DNA of 64,000 nucleotides, from the NCBI GenBank assembly GCA_017445995.1, contig JAFSRT010000024.1, forward strand, positions 62,001 to 126,000, given 5' to 3'. The position numbers were made by a program, and so were the translations under genes. Within the stretch, counting starts at the first letter, position 1. Each line of letters opens with the position of its first letter. Of the stretch, positions 52,371 to 62,039 are shown in pieces. The stretch is from Clostridia bacterium. Lineage in GTDB: Bacteria; Bacillota; Clostridia; Christensenellales; Borkfalkiaceae. The notes under the pieces were generated by a model. The model saw only the letters and a program-made list of their open reading frames with translations, searched no databases and was not told the DNA's origin.

Positions 52371-52489
52371 AGAAAAAAAACAAAAAGAATAAAATCAAAA
52401 AATTATCGGACGAAGAATACGGTCAGTATATTATGGCGTTAAAGGAAGAACGCCCGCCAAAACCCGTGGAAGAATTACAAAAAAATTAA
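52367..52489 (+). CDS. Small basic protein coupled to the YkvI-like gene
   Basis: This 40-residue reading frame overlaps the upstream stop as ATGA and has an aaaagggg site in front. The product starts with eleven residues that are mostly lysine and asparagine, then LSDEEYGQYIMALKEERPPK. It looks like a short membrane-associated or nucleic-acid-binding peptide, or an accessory to the carrier. Overlap, ribosome site and clean core-genome codon use in the second half favour a real gene. No family known to me. Confidence 0.55.
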   Translation: MKKKNKKNKIKKLSDEEYGQYIMALKEERPPKPVEELQKN

Positions 52490-52507
52490 AAAATAATGCA
52501 ATTTCTA

Positions 52508-52535
52508 TTGAAATTTTTTTAAAATGTAGTATAAT
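52508..52535 (+). promoter_or_regulatory. Sigma-A promoter of the GNAT-like gene
   Basis: TTGAAA and TATAAT are separated by 16 bases, 32 bases before the ATG at 52568. Confidence 0.75.
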
Positions 52536-52567
52536 GTTTTAGGTGCTTTTGTTTTGTAGGAAAAATT

Positions 52568-53695
52568 ATGATAGAAATTAAAGAAGTAAACACGAGAAAA
52601 GAGAAAAAGATTTTTGCTAATTATCCGCTTATTTTATATAAGGATTGTCCTTATTTCGTTCCGTCGTTATTCGGCGACGAAATGGCGATTTTAAATCCTA
52701 AAAAGAACTATAATCTCGCGACGAATAAGTGTAAAGCGTTCCTTGCGTATCGGGACGGAGAACTTGTCGGCAGAATAGCGGGGCTTATAAATTATAAAGA
52801 CAACGAACTGACGGGTAAAAATTATATAAGGTTCTCGCGTTTTGACTGTATAAACGATTTAGAAGTTTTTTCCGCGCTCATCGGCGCAGTCGAAAAGTTC
52901 GGCAAGGAAAACGGCATGAATATTATTCACGGGCCGTGGGGCTTTAACGATACCGACAGGGAAGGTATGCTAACCTACGGGTTTAACGAAAGAAGCACTT
53001 ACGCGACCTATTATAACTACCCGTACTGCCACGAAAATATGGAAAAATTAGGCTTTTTTGACGAGTCGAAGTGGATTGAAAGAAACTTTGAAATCCCCGC
53101 GCAAATGGACGAAAAGGTGGACAGAATAAGCGCGAAACTTATGGAAAAGTATAGTTTTACCGACCTTGTTAAAGTTATGTCGATAAGAAAAATCGTTAAA
53201 AAATACGGCGCGAAATTCTTTGAAACGTTTAACGAAGCCTACGCTCATTTAGACGGGTTCACCCCCGTTGTCGGCAAGGCGCAGAAAAACGTGTTAAAGC
53301 AATTCGCAACCATTATAAACAGAAGATACGCGAGTATTCTTCTCGATAAAGACGGCGACATAGCGGGGTTCGGTATCGTTCTGCCGTCCATTTGCGACGC
53401 GCTGATTAAAAGCAAGGGCAGACTGTTCCCGTTCGGGTTTATCAGGGTTTTAAAATCCATAAGAAAGCCGAAGGAATTAGAGTGCGCGCTTATAGCGGTC
53501 AAGGAAAAATACAAGAATTCGGGGATAAACGCCATTATCATCAACAACGTAGGCAAGCATATCATAGAAGATAAAATCGAAAGGATAGAGTCTAACCCGA
53601 TGCTTGAACACAACTTTAATATTCAGGCACAATGGAAGTTTACGTCCAACGAGATTATAAAAAAACGGCAGACTTACCAAAAAGAAATAGTATAA
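52568..53695 (+). CDS. Large GNAT-like acyltransferase
   Basis: This 375-residue protein has an N-terminal region resembling the GNAT fold (AFLAYRDGELVGRIAGLINYK near residues 57-77). It also has the conserved block NIIHGPWGFNDTDREGMLTYGF near residue 118 and a second half with AGFGIVLPSI near 263, so it could be a double GNAT. Such proteins of about 375 residues are frequent in Clostridia and Bacteroidota and usually annotated as hypothetical or N-acetyltransferase. Substrate unknown; cytoplasmic. It has its own promoter and is the first gene of a two-gene set with a flavoprotein. Confidence 0.65.
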   Translation: MIEIKEVNTRKEKKIFANYPLILYKDCPYFVPSLFGDEMAILNPKKNYNLATNKCKAFLAYRDGELVGRIAGLINYKDNELTGKNYIRFSRFDCINDLEVFSALIGAVEKFGKENGMNIIHGPWGFNDTDREGMLTYGFNERSTYATYYNYPYCHENMEKLGFFDESKWIERNFEIPAQMDEKVDRISAKLMEKYSFTDLVKVMSIRKIVKKYGAKFFETFNEAYAHLDGFTPVVGKAQKNVLKQFATIINRRYASILLDKDGDIAGFGIVLPSICDALIKSKGRLFPFGFIRVLKSIRKPKELECALIAVKEKYKNSGINAIIINNVGKHIIEDKIERIESNPMLEHNFNIQAQWKFTSNEIIKKRQTYQKEIV

Positions 53696-53759
53696 AAAAG
53701 GAAATAAAAAAGAAAACTTCGGGCGAATTTATACTCGCCCGTTTATTCGGAAGGATAAA

Positions 53760-55154
53760 ATGGAAAACACAGTAAACACGAAAAAGAAGTACGACGTTAT
53801 TATAGTCGGCGCGGGTCCGGGTGGAATATTTTCCGCTTACGAACTCGTTAAGAACAATAAAAACCTTAAAATCGCTATTTTCGAATCGGGACACCCGCTT
53901 GAAAAAAGGCGTTGCCCGATAGACGGCGACAAGGTTAAATCTTGCGTTCATTGTAAGCCGTGCGCTATTATGGACGGATTCGGGGGCGCAGGCGCGTTTT
54001 CGGACGGTAAGTATAATATAACAAACCAGTTCGGCGGAAGTCTTCACGAATACATAGGTAAAAAAGAAGCGATAGACCTTATGCGGTACGTCGACGAAAT
54101 CAATATGAAAAACGGCGGGGAAGGGTGCAAACTGTATTCTACGGCGGATTCCGAGATAAAGCAACTTTGCATCAAAAACAAATTGCATTTATTAGACGCA
54201 ATGGTAAGGCATTTGGGGACGGACAGAAATTACGTCGTTTTAGGTAATCTATACGATTATTTAAGTAAGTACGTCGACTTTTATTTCTTAACGCCCGTAT
54301 TAAAGTTAGAAAAGGACGAAAACGGATTTACGGTTAAAACCGAAAAGGGCGAATATCAGAGTAAATACTGTATAGTATCGGTCGGCAGAAGCGGTAGTAA
54401 ATGGATGGAAACCGTTTGCCACGAACTCGGTATCGCGACCAAAAGCAACCGCGTCGATATCGGCGTAAGGGTGGAACTTCCCGCTGAAATCTTCGCTCAC
54501 TTAACCGATAAACTTTACGAAAGTAAGATCGTTTACAGAACGGAAAAATACGGCGATTACGTGAGAACTTTCTGTATGAACCCGAACGGCGTTGTCGTAA
54601 ACGAAAACACCAACGGTATTGTAACCGTAAACGGGCACAGTTATTCGGACGAAAAATTGCACACGGAAAACACTAACTTCGCGCTTCTCGTTTCAAAACA
54701 GTTTACCGAACCGTTTAACGATAGCAACGCTTACGCTGAAAACATCGCTAAACTTTCTAATATGCTTGGCGGTGGCGTTATGGTACAGCGCTTCGGCGAC
54801 CTTATAAGGGGAAGAAGAAGTACCCCGCAGAGAATTAAGGACAGTTTTTTAACGCCGACCCTGACCGCAACGCCGGGGGACTTATCTCTCGTTATTCCTA
54901 AACGAATATTAGACGGCATAATCGAAATGATTTACGCACTCGATAAAATTGCACCGGGGACGGCGAACGACGATACGCTTTTATACGGCGTTGAAGTTAA
55001 GTTCTATAATATGCAGGTGGAAATCGACGACAACCTTGAAACCTGCCATAAAGGACTTTACGTTATCGGGGACGGTAGCGGGGTTACTCACTCGCTTTCG
55101 CACGCTTCGGCAAGCGGTGTGTTCGTAGCAAGGCGCATTATCGAAAAGACGTAA
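53760..55154 (+). CDS. FAD-dependent dehydrogenase (COG2509 type)
   Basis: This 464-residue flavoprotein has the FAD-binding start DVIIVGAGPGGIFSAYEL near residue 12 and a cysteine-rich stretch CPIDGDKVKSCVHCKPC near 55-71. DGFGGAGAFSDGKYN follows, and the closing ADP-binding part has GLYVIGDGSGVTHSLSHASA. The pattern matches the COG2509 group of uncharacterised dehydrogenases. The cysteines CxxC are conserved there and may be redox-active. It lies 64 bases after the GNAT-like gene and ends at a terminator. Confidence 0.85.
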   Translation: MENTVNTKKKYDVIIVGAGPGGIFSAYELVKNNKNLKIAIFESGHPLEKRRCPIDGDKVKSCVHCKPCAIMDGFGGAGAFSDGKYNITNQFGGSLHEYIGKKEAIDLMRYVDEINMKNGGEGCKLYSTADSEIKQLCIKNKLHLLDAMVRHLGTDRNYVVLGNLYDYLSKYVDFYFLTPVLKLEKDENGFTVKTEKGEYQSKYCIVSVGRSGSKWMETVCHELGIATKSNRVDIGVRVELPAEIFAHLTDKLYESKIVYRTEKYGDYVRTFCMNPNGVVVNENTNGIVTVNGHSYSDEKLHTENTNFALLVSKQFTEPFNDSNAYAENIAKLSNMLGGGVMVQRFGDLIRGRRSTPQRIKDSFLTPTLTATPGDLSLVIPKRILDGIIEMIYALDKIAPGTANDDTLLYGVEVKFYNMQVEIDDNLETCHKGLYVIGDGSGVTHSLSHASASGVFVARRIIEKT

Positions 55155-55182
55155 TAAAAAGAATATAATTAAATGAAAACCG

Positions 55183-55217
55183 TTAAAGGGCAATATCTCA
55201 CGATATTCGCCCTTTTT
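55183..55217 (+). terminator. Terminator after the flavoprotein gene
   Basis: A stem of aaaggg plus aatatc pairs with gatatt plus cccttt, with a small internal mismatch and a T6 run, 30 bases after the stop. Confidence 0.88.
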
Positions 55218-55282
55218 TATTTAACTTTCCCGTATTTATATATAATTATTATAAAAATATATATTTAGGGGCGGAAAAATTC

Positions 55283-55311
55283 TTGAAAAAAGGCGGGTTT
55301 AATGGTATAAT
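55283..55311 (+). promoter_or_regulatory. Extended -10 sigma-A promoter of asnS
   Basis: TTGAAA and TATAAT are separated by 17 bases, with TGG before the -10. The leader is about 30 bases, so there is no room for a T-box. Confidence 0.85.
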
Positions 55312-55347
55312 AAATAAAACGAATATTATAATAAGGATACTATCGTT

Positions 55348-56739
55348 ATGAAAAGAACTACGTTAAAAGAAATATTTTTAAAACCGGAAGAATTAAGCGG
55401 GAAAACCGTTACCGTTTGCGGTTGGGCAAGAACGATAAGGGACAGTAAAGCGTTCGGCTTTATCGAACTGAACGACGGGTCGTATTTTAAGAGTTGTCAG
55501 GTCGTTTTCGACAGAAGTAAAATCGATAATTACGACGAAATCGCAAAACAGAACGTCGGCGCGTGCCTTAAAGTTGTCGGCACACTCGTTTTGACGCCGG
55601 AGAGAAATCAACCGTTTGAAATCAATGCGGACAGCGTCTCGGTGCTTGGCGAATCTTCGCCCGAATATCCGTTGCAGAAAAAACGCCACTCGTTGGAGTT
55701 TTTAAGAACGATTGCGCATCTTCGCCCGAGAACGAACACCTTTAACGCGGTATTTAAAATAAGAAGCGAAGCGTCTTACGCTATACATAAGTTCTTTAAC
55801 GAACGCGGGTTTGTATACGTTCATACCCCGATAATCACGGGAAGCGACGCGGAAGGGGCGGGCGCAATGTTTCAGATAACGACGTTAGACCTTGAAAAAG
55901 TTCCGAAAGACGACGGCAAAGTCGATTATAAACAGGACTTTTTCGGAAAAAAAGCAAACCTTACCGTATCGGGGCAGTTAGACGTTGAAAACTTCGCGAT
56001 GGCATTTAGCAACGTGTACACTTTCGGCCCTACTTTCAGGGCGGAAAGGTCAAATACCGTTCGCCACGCGGCAGAGTTCTGGATGATAGAACCCGAACTT
56101 GCGTTTGCAGACCTTAACGACGATATGGACTGCGCCGAAGATATGGTTAAGTTCATTATAAATTACGTTATGGACACCTGTAAGGAAGAGTTGGACTTCT
56201 TAAATAAGTTCGTTGATACGGGGTTATTAGAAAGACTGAATAACGTAAGAAACAATACGTTTAAAAGGCTTACTTATACGGAAGCGATAGATATTTTATC
56301 AAAAGTAAAGGATAGGTTTGAGTTCCCCGTTTACTGGGGGGTTGACCTTCAAAGCGAACACGAAAGGTATTTAACGGAAGAAGTTTTTAAAAAACCGGTG
56401 TTCTTAACAGACTATCCGAAAGAAATCAAAGCCTTTTATATGCGCCTTAACGACGACGGGAAGACGGTTGCGGCAAGCGACCTGTTAGTTCCGGGGATAG
56501 GCGAACTTATCGGCGGTAGCCAAAGGGAAGAAAGGCTTGATTTACTCTTAAAAAGAATGAAAGAGTGTAATCTTTCTGAAGAAGACTATAAGTCCTATAT
56601 CGATTTAAGAAGATACGGCGGTGTAGTTCATTCCGGATACGGACTTGGGTTTGAAAGAATGGTTATGTACCTTACGGGTATAGGCAATATAAGGGACGTT
56701 CTGCCTTTCCCGAGAACGGTCGGAAACCTTGAAAACTAA
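55348..56739 (+). CDS. asnS: Asparaginyl-tRNA synthetase
   Basis: This 463-residue class IIb synthetase has an N-terminal OB fold for the anticodon ([21 protein letters not shown] near residue 21). Motif 2 is in [20 protein letters not shown] near 225 and motif 3 in [16 protein letters not shown] near 430. The motif-2 loop, the [11 protein letters not shown] segment and the large insertion mark AsnRS rather than AspRS or LysRS. It charges tRNA-Asn directly. The rnc start lies 10 bases after its stop, so both are probably in one transcript. Confidence 0.97.
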   Translation: MKRTTLKEIFLKPEELSGKTVTVCGWARTIRDSKAFGFIELNDGSYFKSCQVVFDRSKIDNYDEIAKQNVGACLKVVGTLVLTPERNQPFEINADSVSVLGESSPEYPLQKKRHSLEFLRTIAHLRPRTNTFNAVFKIRSEASYAIHKFFNERGFVYVHTPIITGSDAEGAGAMFQITTLDLEKVPKDDGKVDYKQDFFGKKANLTVSGQLDVENFAMAFSNVYTFGPTFRAERSNTVRHAAEFWMIEPELAFADLNDDMDCAEDMVKFIINYVMDTCKEELDFLNKFVDTGLLERLNNVRNNTFKRLTYTEAIDILSKVKDRFEFPVYWGVDLQSEHERYLTEEVFKKPVFLTDYPKEIKAFYMRLNDDGKTVAASDLLVPGIGELIGGSQREERLDLLLKRMKECNLSEEDYKSYIDLRRYGGVVHSGYGLGFERMVMYLTGIGNIRDVLPFPRTVGNLEN

Positions 56740-56749
56740 TCAGGTAATT

Positions 56750-57451
56750 ATGATTTTTGAAATAGCCGAAGTAGAAGAAAAAATCGGATATTCCTTTACG
56801 GATAAGATGCTTCTTCGAAAATGCTTTACACACTCTTCGTACGCGTACGAAAACAACACGGACGATAACGAAAAGTTAGAGTTTTTCGGGGACGCAATCT
56901 TGCAGTTTGTTATTACGGAATATCTATATAAAAATTATTCGGGCGACGAAGGTGTGCTGACTAAACTTCGCGCGTCGTTAGTTTCGAAAGTACCGCTACT
57001 TAAAATTATAAACGGTTTGGGGCTTGGCGATTATATGCTGTTCGGTTGCGGGCAGGAAAACAGCGACAATAAAACGGAAAAACTCTATTCGAGTTTATAC
57101 GAAGCGATTTGCGCGGGCATTTATATAGACGGCGGAGTAAAGGAAACCAAAAAGTTTATTGAAAGAACGCTTATTAAAGCGTTCAATAAAGGCGAAATCG
57201 GGGAAAGTACCGAAAAGATTTCGGCGGAATTTAAAACGTATTTACAGGAATACGTTCAGAAAAGAAAGATAGGAAGTATAAGTTATGAAGTGCTATCTAA
57301 AAAAGGTCCTGACAATTTGCCCGAGTTTCGGGTGGCGACGCTTCTTAACGGCAAAAAAATAGCGGAAGGAACGGGCAGAAGCAAAAAGGAAGCGGAAGCC
57401 GTGGGTGCGGAAAAAGCGCTTAACAATCTTATAAAACAGGGTGGTAAGTAA
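56750..57451 (+). CDS. rnc: Ribonuclease III
   Basis: This 233-residue protein shows the RNase III signature NEKLEFFGDAILQFVITE (about residues 42-59), with the catalytic Glu and Asp, and a C-terminal double-stranded RNA-binding domain (EYVQKRKIGSISYEVLSKKG to the GRSKKEAEAVGAEKAL end). It cuts the double-stranded rRNA precursors. The ATG at 56750 follows an aggt site; a TTG 21 bases earlier overlaps asnS and is less likely. The rnc-smc-ftsY order is widely conserved in Bacillota. Confidence 0.96.
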   Translation: MIFEIAEVEEKIGYSFTDKMLLRKCFTHSSYAYENNTDDNEKLEFFGDAILQFVITEYLYKNYSGDEGVLTKLRASLVSKVPLLKIINGLGLGDYMLFGCGQENSDNKTEKLYSSLYEAICAGIYIDGGVKETKKFIERTLIKAFNKGEIGESTEKISAEFKTYLQEYVQKRKIGSISYEVLSKKGPDNLPEFRVATLLNGKKIAEGTGRSKKEAEAVGAEKALNNLIKQGGK

Positions 57452-57453
57452 AA

Positions 57454-60400
57454 GTGAATTTTGAAAAAGTTGAGATATTCGGATTTAAATCTTTTGCCGA
57501 TAAGGTCGAAATAAAGTTTAACGACGGTATAACGGGTATCGTCGGCCCTAACGGGTGCGGGAAAAGTAACGTTGCGGACGCTATAAGGTGGGTTCTCGGC
57601 GAACAGTCGGCGAAAAACCTTCGTGGTTCTTCTATGCAGGACGTTATCTTTTCGGGTACACAGGGCAGACGTTCGCTTTCCTATTGCGAAGTTTCGTTAT
57701 ATTTTGATAACTCGACCAAGATTTTCGATATCGACTATAACGAAGTAATAATAACGAGAAAACTTTATAGGTCGGGCGAAAGCGAATATTTTATTAACAA
57801 GCAACAGGCAAGACTTCGCGATATTATAGAACTTTTGCATCAATGCGGTATCGGTAAAGAAGGATACACGATTATAGGTCAGGGTAAGGTAGAAGAAATC
57901 ATTTCGGCAAAACCCGAAGACAGGCGCGCGATATTCGAAGAAGCGACGGGGATTGCAAGTTTTAAGTCGAGAAAAATCGAATCGGAAAGAAAACTCGACA
58001 GAACTCACGAAAACATCATAAGATACAGCGATATTTTATCGGAAATAGAAAAGCAACTCGCCCCGCTTGAAAAACAAGCCGAAAAGGCGAAAGAGTTTAA
58101 TGAATTATCGGAAGAACTCAAATATCACGAATTAAATACGTACGTCGCAAAAGTGGACGGCGTTGAAGAAAATAAGAATAAAATATACGTTAAAATTAAG
58201 GGTATTGAAGACGAAAACGGTTTAAGACAAGCCGAGTACGATAAAGCCGTAAAGGAATACGACAGGATTTTTGAAGAAATCAACGAATCGGACGAAAAAC
58301 TTAAAGACTATAATAACGAATTGCTTGAAAAACGCGTTACTATGGAAAAGAGTTCGAGTGCGAAAATGCTTTTCGACGAAAAAATCCATTATATGGAAAG
58401 TCAGATTTTAAGGGCTGAAAACGAAATCAAAGAAGACTTAAAGATAATCGAAGAAAGCAACCTTTCAAAAGAAAAGAACGAACAGATTTTACTCGAAAGC
58501 GAAACCAAATTAAAAGAGTATGAAAGTAAGTTTTTTGAAACCAACAAAAGGCTTGCTACCTTGCTTGAAAAAATATCGCTGTTAGAAGAATTGCAGACGG
58601 TAAACACCAAAAAAGTCATCGAGTCAATAGAATCGCTTACCGAAAGTAAAGTAAGTAAGGGAACAATAAGTATAGAAAAAAACAACCTTATCGAAAAGAA
58701 AAAGGAACTTTCCGATAAGATAGACGAACTCTGCGTTAAAAGGGAAGGGCTGTTTAACGAGAAAGATAAGACGGATAACCGTATAAACGACGTTGACAGG
58801 GCGGTTTTCGACCTTAAAAATCAGATTTCCGAAAAGGAAGAAAGCGTTCGAAACGGCAACGAAGAAGTCGCTAAAATCGACAACAAAATGTACTCGTTAA
58901 ACTCTTTAATCACGAGTTTGACTACCAAGCAAGAGTTCTTAAAAGGTTTAAAAGATAATTACGAAGGGTATATTCAGTCGGTAAAGGTTTTGATGAACGA
59001 CGCGAAAAATAACCCTGAACTTAAAAAGAGAATAAAGGGCGTTGTAGCGGAACTTATCAAGTGCGACAAAAAATACGATATCGCGCTTGAAACTTCGCTT
59101 ATGGCGGCGGCGCAGAACGTCGTTACCGCGACGACTGACGACGCGCAGTACCTTATCGAATACTTAAAGAAAAACGGTATAGGCAGGGTTACTTTCTTAC
59201 CTATAACGTCGGTTAAAGCAAGAGATATTCATCCGCTTATTGAAAGCGCCGAAAAGGAAACGGGCGCGTTAGGTCAGGCGGAAAAAATCGTTTCGTTTGA
59301 CAGGCAGTATCAAAATATCGTTTCGAGTTTACTCGGTAACACGCTGTTTGTAGATACCTTAAACAACGCGAGAATAATCGCCGAAAAGTACCGTTTTGCG
59401 TTTAAGATAGTAACGCTTGACGGCGAAGTTTTATCAACCCAAGGCGCAATGACGGGCGGTTCTAAAAAGGAAACTGTTGGCGTTATTTCGAGTGAAAGAA
59501 AAATCGAAGAAATAACCGAGATATTAAATACCCGCCGTGCCGAAATGGACGAACTTAAAAAGCAAAAGGCGATATTAGAAGAAAAGAGAGACAAGGCACT
59601 CGACGAACTTTCTTTAACTAACGAAATGTATAACGGAAAGCGTCAGGAAATAGTTCTTGAACGCGAAAAACAAGCAAACGTCGAAAACGCGCTTTCTGAA
59701 GTCGGCAGAGAAATAGAGTCTATGCAAGACTTATTAGGTAGCGTCGAAAAAAGGATATCGGATATCGACGAAAGATACCGCGTGGTATCTTCGGGTAGCG
59801 AAAAACTCGAAGAAACCAAAAGGTCGGCAAGTAAGTCCGCCGAAGACGGGCAAGCAGAGTACGAAAGCCTTAAAAAGGAAAGGGACGAACTCTCTACCGT
59901 AAATACCGATTTACAGGTTAAAATTACAGAACTGAAAGGTCAGATTTTATCCGTTCGCGAAGATAACGAAAGGCTTACTAAAACCGTCAACGAAATGCAA
60001 GAGAATATTGTGGGGCTAAACAGAAGCAACGAAGGCGCAAGGGGCATTATCGAAGAATACAGGTTAGAACAGGAAAAAATCGCTCTATCGAAGGAAGAAC
60101 AGGACGAAATAAATGAAATAAGGGAAAAAATCTCGGCAATTTTAAACCTTAAAACCGACTTAAAAGAAAGGCTTAATAAAAACGAACAGCAAAAAGGGAC
60201 TTTACTCGAAAGACTTAATATCTTGTCCGAAAAGAGACACAACGAAGAAATTGCGCTCGCAAAAATCGATTCCGACCTTGAATATATGCAACAAAACATA
60301 TTAGAACAGTATCAGGAAACTTACGAATCGGCTGTTAAAAACAGGGCGGAAAATTACGACGTGTCGTTCGGCGAACAGGAAATAGCAAGGCTTCGTAAAA

Positions 60401-61050
60401 AGAGAAACGCACTCGGCGTTATCAACGCGACGGCTATTGATTCTTGCAAAGAATTAAAAGAACGTTACGACGAAATGACGACGCAGAAAGAAGACCTTAT
60501 TAAAGCGGAACAAGACCTTAAAACCGCTATTGAAGAAATCAAAACGGAAATGTTGTCGCAATTTAACGAAGGGTTCGTTAAAATTAACGATAACTTCCAA
60601 AAAATATTCAAAGAACTCTTCGGGGGCGGTAGGGCTATGCTTGAACTCGATTATACCGAAGTGGACGATAAACTCGAAGCGGGCATTGAAATCATTGCCG
60701 AACCACCGGGAAAGAAACTGCAAAAACTTTCACTTTTATCGGGTGGCGAAAAGGCGCTTACCACCATTGCAATTTTATTTGCCATCTTAAAACTTCGCCC
60801 TATGCCGTTCTGCGTTTTAGACGAAATTGAAGCGGCACTTGACGAAGCCAACGTAGACAGGTTTGCAAGGTATTTAAGGAAGTTCAGTAAAGATACGCAG
60901 TTTATCGTTATAACCCACAAAAAACCGACGATGGAACAGGCGGACTCGCTGTTCGGCGTTACCATGCAAGAAAAGGGCGTTTCGAAAATCGTTTCGGTAA
61001 AATTAAGCGATATTGCCGACATCGAAGACCTTAAAAGGGACGTTTTATAA
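57454..61050 (+). CDS. smc: Chromosome segregation protein SMC
   Basis: This 1198-residue protein has the head start FKSFADKVEIKF and Walker A GPNGCGKSNVADAI near residue 32. Coiled coil runs to about 490, the hinge spans 510-680 (including GRVTFLPITSVK and AMTGGSKKE), and a second coiled coil follows. The end of the head carries signature LSLLSGGEKALTTIAILFAI and Walker B FCVLDEIEAALDE. It loads with ScpA and ScpB to organise chromosomes; scpAB are not in the window. Translation starts with GTG (57454), two bases after the rnc stop. Confidence 0.98.
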   Translation: MNFEKVEIFGFKSFADKVEIKFNDGITGIVGPNGCGKSNVADAIRWVLGEQSAKNLRGSSMQDVIFSGTQGRRSLSYCEVSLYFDNSTKIFDIDYNEVIITRKLYRSGESEYFINKQQARLRDIIELLHQCGIGKEGYTIIGQGKVEEIISAKPEDRRAIFEEATGIASFKSRKIESERKLDRTHENIIRYSDILSEIEKQLAPLEKQAEKAKEFNELSEELKYHELNTYVAKVDGVEENKNKIYVKIKGIEDENGLRQAEYDKAVKEYDRIFEEINESDEKLKDYNNELLEKRVTMEKSSSAKMLFDEKIHYMESQILRAENEIKEDLKIIEESNLSKEKNEQILLESETKLKEYESKFFETNKRLATLLEKISLLEELQTVNTKKVIESIESLTESKVSKGTISIEKNNLIEKKKELSDKIDELCVKREGLFNEKDKTDNRINDVDRAVFDLKNQISEKEESVRNGNEEVAKIDNKMYSLNSLITSLTTKQEFLKGLKDNYEGYIQSVKVLMNDAKNNPELKKRIKGVVAELIKCDKKYDIALETSLMAAAQNVVTATTDDAQYLIEYLKKNGIGRVTFLPITSVKARDIHPLIESAEKETGALGQAEKIVSFDRQYQNIVSSLLGNTLFVDTLNNARIIAEKYRFAFKIVTLDGEVLSTQGAMTGGSKKETVGVISSERKIEEITEILNTRRAEMDELKKQKAILEEKRDKALDELSLTNEMYNGKRQEIVLEREKQANVENALSEVGREIESMQDLLGSVEKRISDIDERYRVVSSGSEKLEETKRSASKSAEDGQAEYESLKKERDELSTVNTDLQVKITELKGQILSVREDNERLTKTVNEMQENIVGLNRSNEGARGIIEEYRLEQEKIALSKEEQDEINEIREKISAILNLKTDLKERLNKNEQQKGTLLERLNILSEKRHNEEIALAKIDSDLEYMQQNILEQYQETYESAVKNRAENYDVSFGEQEIARLRKKRNALGVINATAIDSCKELKERYDEMTTQKEDLIKAEQDLKTAIEEIKTEMLSQFNEGFVKINDNFQKIFKELFGGGRAMLELDYTEVDDKLEAGIEIIAEPPGKKLQKLSLLSGGEKALTTIAILFAILKLRPMPFCVLDEIEAALDEANVDRFARYLRKFSKDTQFIVITHKKPTMEQADSLFGVTMQEKGVSKIVSVKLSDIADIEDLKRDVL

Positions 61051-61056
61051 TAGACT

Positions 61057-61953
61057 ATGGGACTATTCAGTAAATTAAAATCCGTTCTTAAAAAAACGAG
61101 AGACGGGATTGCGAATAAACTTAACGACCTGTTCGCTAAAAATAAACTCGGCGAAGAGTTTTACGAAGAACTAGAAGATATCCTGATTTCTTCCGACGTT
61201 TCCGTTGCTACCACTATGGAAATAGTGGACGAAATTAAAGAAACGGCGATTAAGGAAAAAATAAAAGATAAAGATTACGTAATAAACCTTTTAAAACAGG
61301 AACTTAAAGACACGATATCTTACGCCGACCCGCTTACCGTTAAAAAACCCGCTATCATTATGATAGTAGGCGTGAACGGGGTCGGTAAAACGACGAGTAT
61401 CGGAAAACTTGCAAACAAGTTCGTTAAAGAAAAAAACAGCGTAACTATCTGTGCGGGCGATACTTTCCGTGCCGCCGCGTCCGACCAACTTGCCGTTTGG
61501 GCGGACAGGGCTAAAGTAAGAATAATCAAAAGCGACGAAGGTGCGGATTCTTCCGCAGTCGTTTTCGACGCGATATCTTCCTGTAAGGCTAAAAAGACGG
61601 ACGTTTTAATCGTCGATACCGCGGGCAGATTGCACGTTAAAGCAAACCTTATGGAAGAACTTAAAAAAATGGACAGGGTAATAAAGAGAGAATACCCCGA
61701 AGCCAACTTCTATAAGTTTATAGTGTTAGACGCAACCACGGGGCAGAACGCCGAATCCCAAGTTAAACTCTTTAACGAAGCGATAGGGCTTGACGGAATA
61801 ATTTTAACTAAACTCGACGGAACGGCAAAAGGCGGATTTATTATTTCACTTTCATACGAACTTGAAATCCCCGTCGTATACGTAGGAACGGGCGAACAGA
61901 TAGACGATATCGAAGATTTTGACGCGGAAGAGTTTATCGAAGCGATTTTTTAA
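61057..61953 (+). CDS. ftsY: Signal recognition particle receptor FtsY
   Basis: This 298-residue SRP-type GTPase has an N domain and then GVNGVGKTTSIGKLANKF near residue 107. DTFRAAASDQL, DTAGRL and TKLDGTAKGG follow. The acidic A domain found in Proteobacteria is absent, as usual in Gram-positives; membrane binding should be through the short amphipathic N-terminus MGLFSKLKSVLKKTR. It docks ribosome-SRP complexes to the translocon. It lies 6 bases after smc, and its partner ffh is 380 bases downstream. Confidence 0.97.
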   Translation: MGLFSKLKSVLKKTRDGIANKLNDLFAKNKLGEEFYEELEDILISSDVSVATTMEIVDEIKETAIKEKIKDKDYVINLLKQELKDTISYADPLTVKKPAIIMIVGVNGVGKTTSIGKLANKFVKEKNSVTICAGDTFRAAASDQLAVWADRAKVRIIKSDEGADSSAVVFDAISSCKAKKTDVLIVDTAGRLHVKANLMEELKKMDRVIKREYPEANFYKFIVLDATTGQNAESQVKLFNEAIGLDGIILTKLDGTAKGGFIISLSYELEIPVVYVGTGEQIDDIEDFDAEEFIEAIF

Positions 61954-61970
61954 TAAAGACATAAAAACTC

Positions 61971-61999
61971 TTGACAGGGAATAAATATTTATGTATAAT
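61971..61999 (+). promoter_or_regulatory. Perfect consensus sigma-A promoter of ylxM-ffh
   Basis: TTGACA and TATAAT are separated by exactly 17 bases, the consensus in every position. Transcription would start near 62006, inside the left arm of the hairpin at 62003-62032. Confidence 0.9.
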
Positions 62000-62002
62000 A
62001 GC

Positions 62003-62039
62003 AAGGTGTAAGGTAAAAATATCTTACACCTTGTTTTTT
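62003..62039 (+). terminator. Terminator-like hairpin directly against the ylxM start
   Basis: A 10-pair stem aaggtgtaag / cttacacctt with a 10-base A/T loop is followed by gtttttt and then the ATG of ylxM at 62040. It can act as an attenuator, a short-RNA terminator or an initiation-region structure. There is no Shine-Dalgarno between it and the ATG. Confidence 0.85.

Noticed and set aside
55312..55347. T-box leader for asnS
   Set aside because: The leader after the promoter is only about 30 bases and has no specifier or antiterminator structure.
61971..62039. Longer ylxM start at TTG 61971
   Set aside because: This would translate the -35 and -10 boxes and the hairpin, and the added residues do not look like the family.
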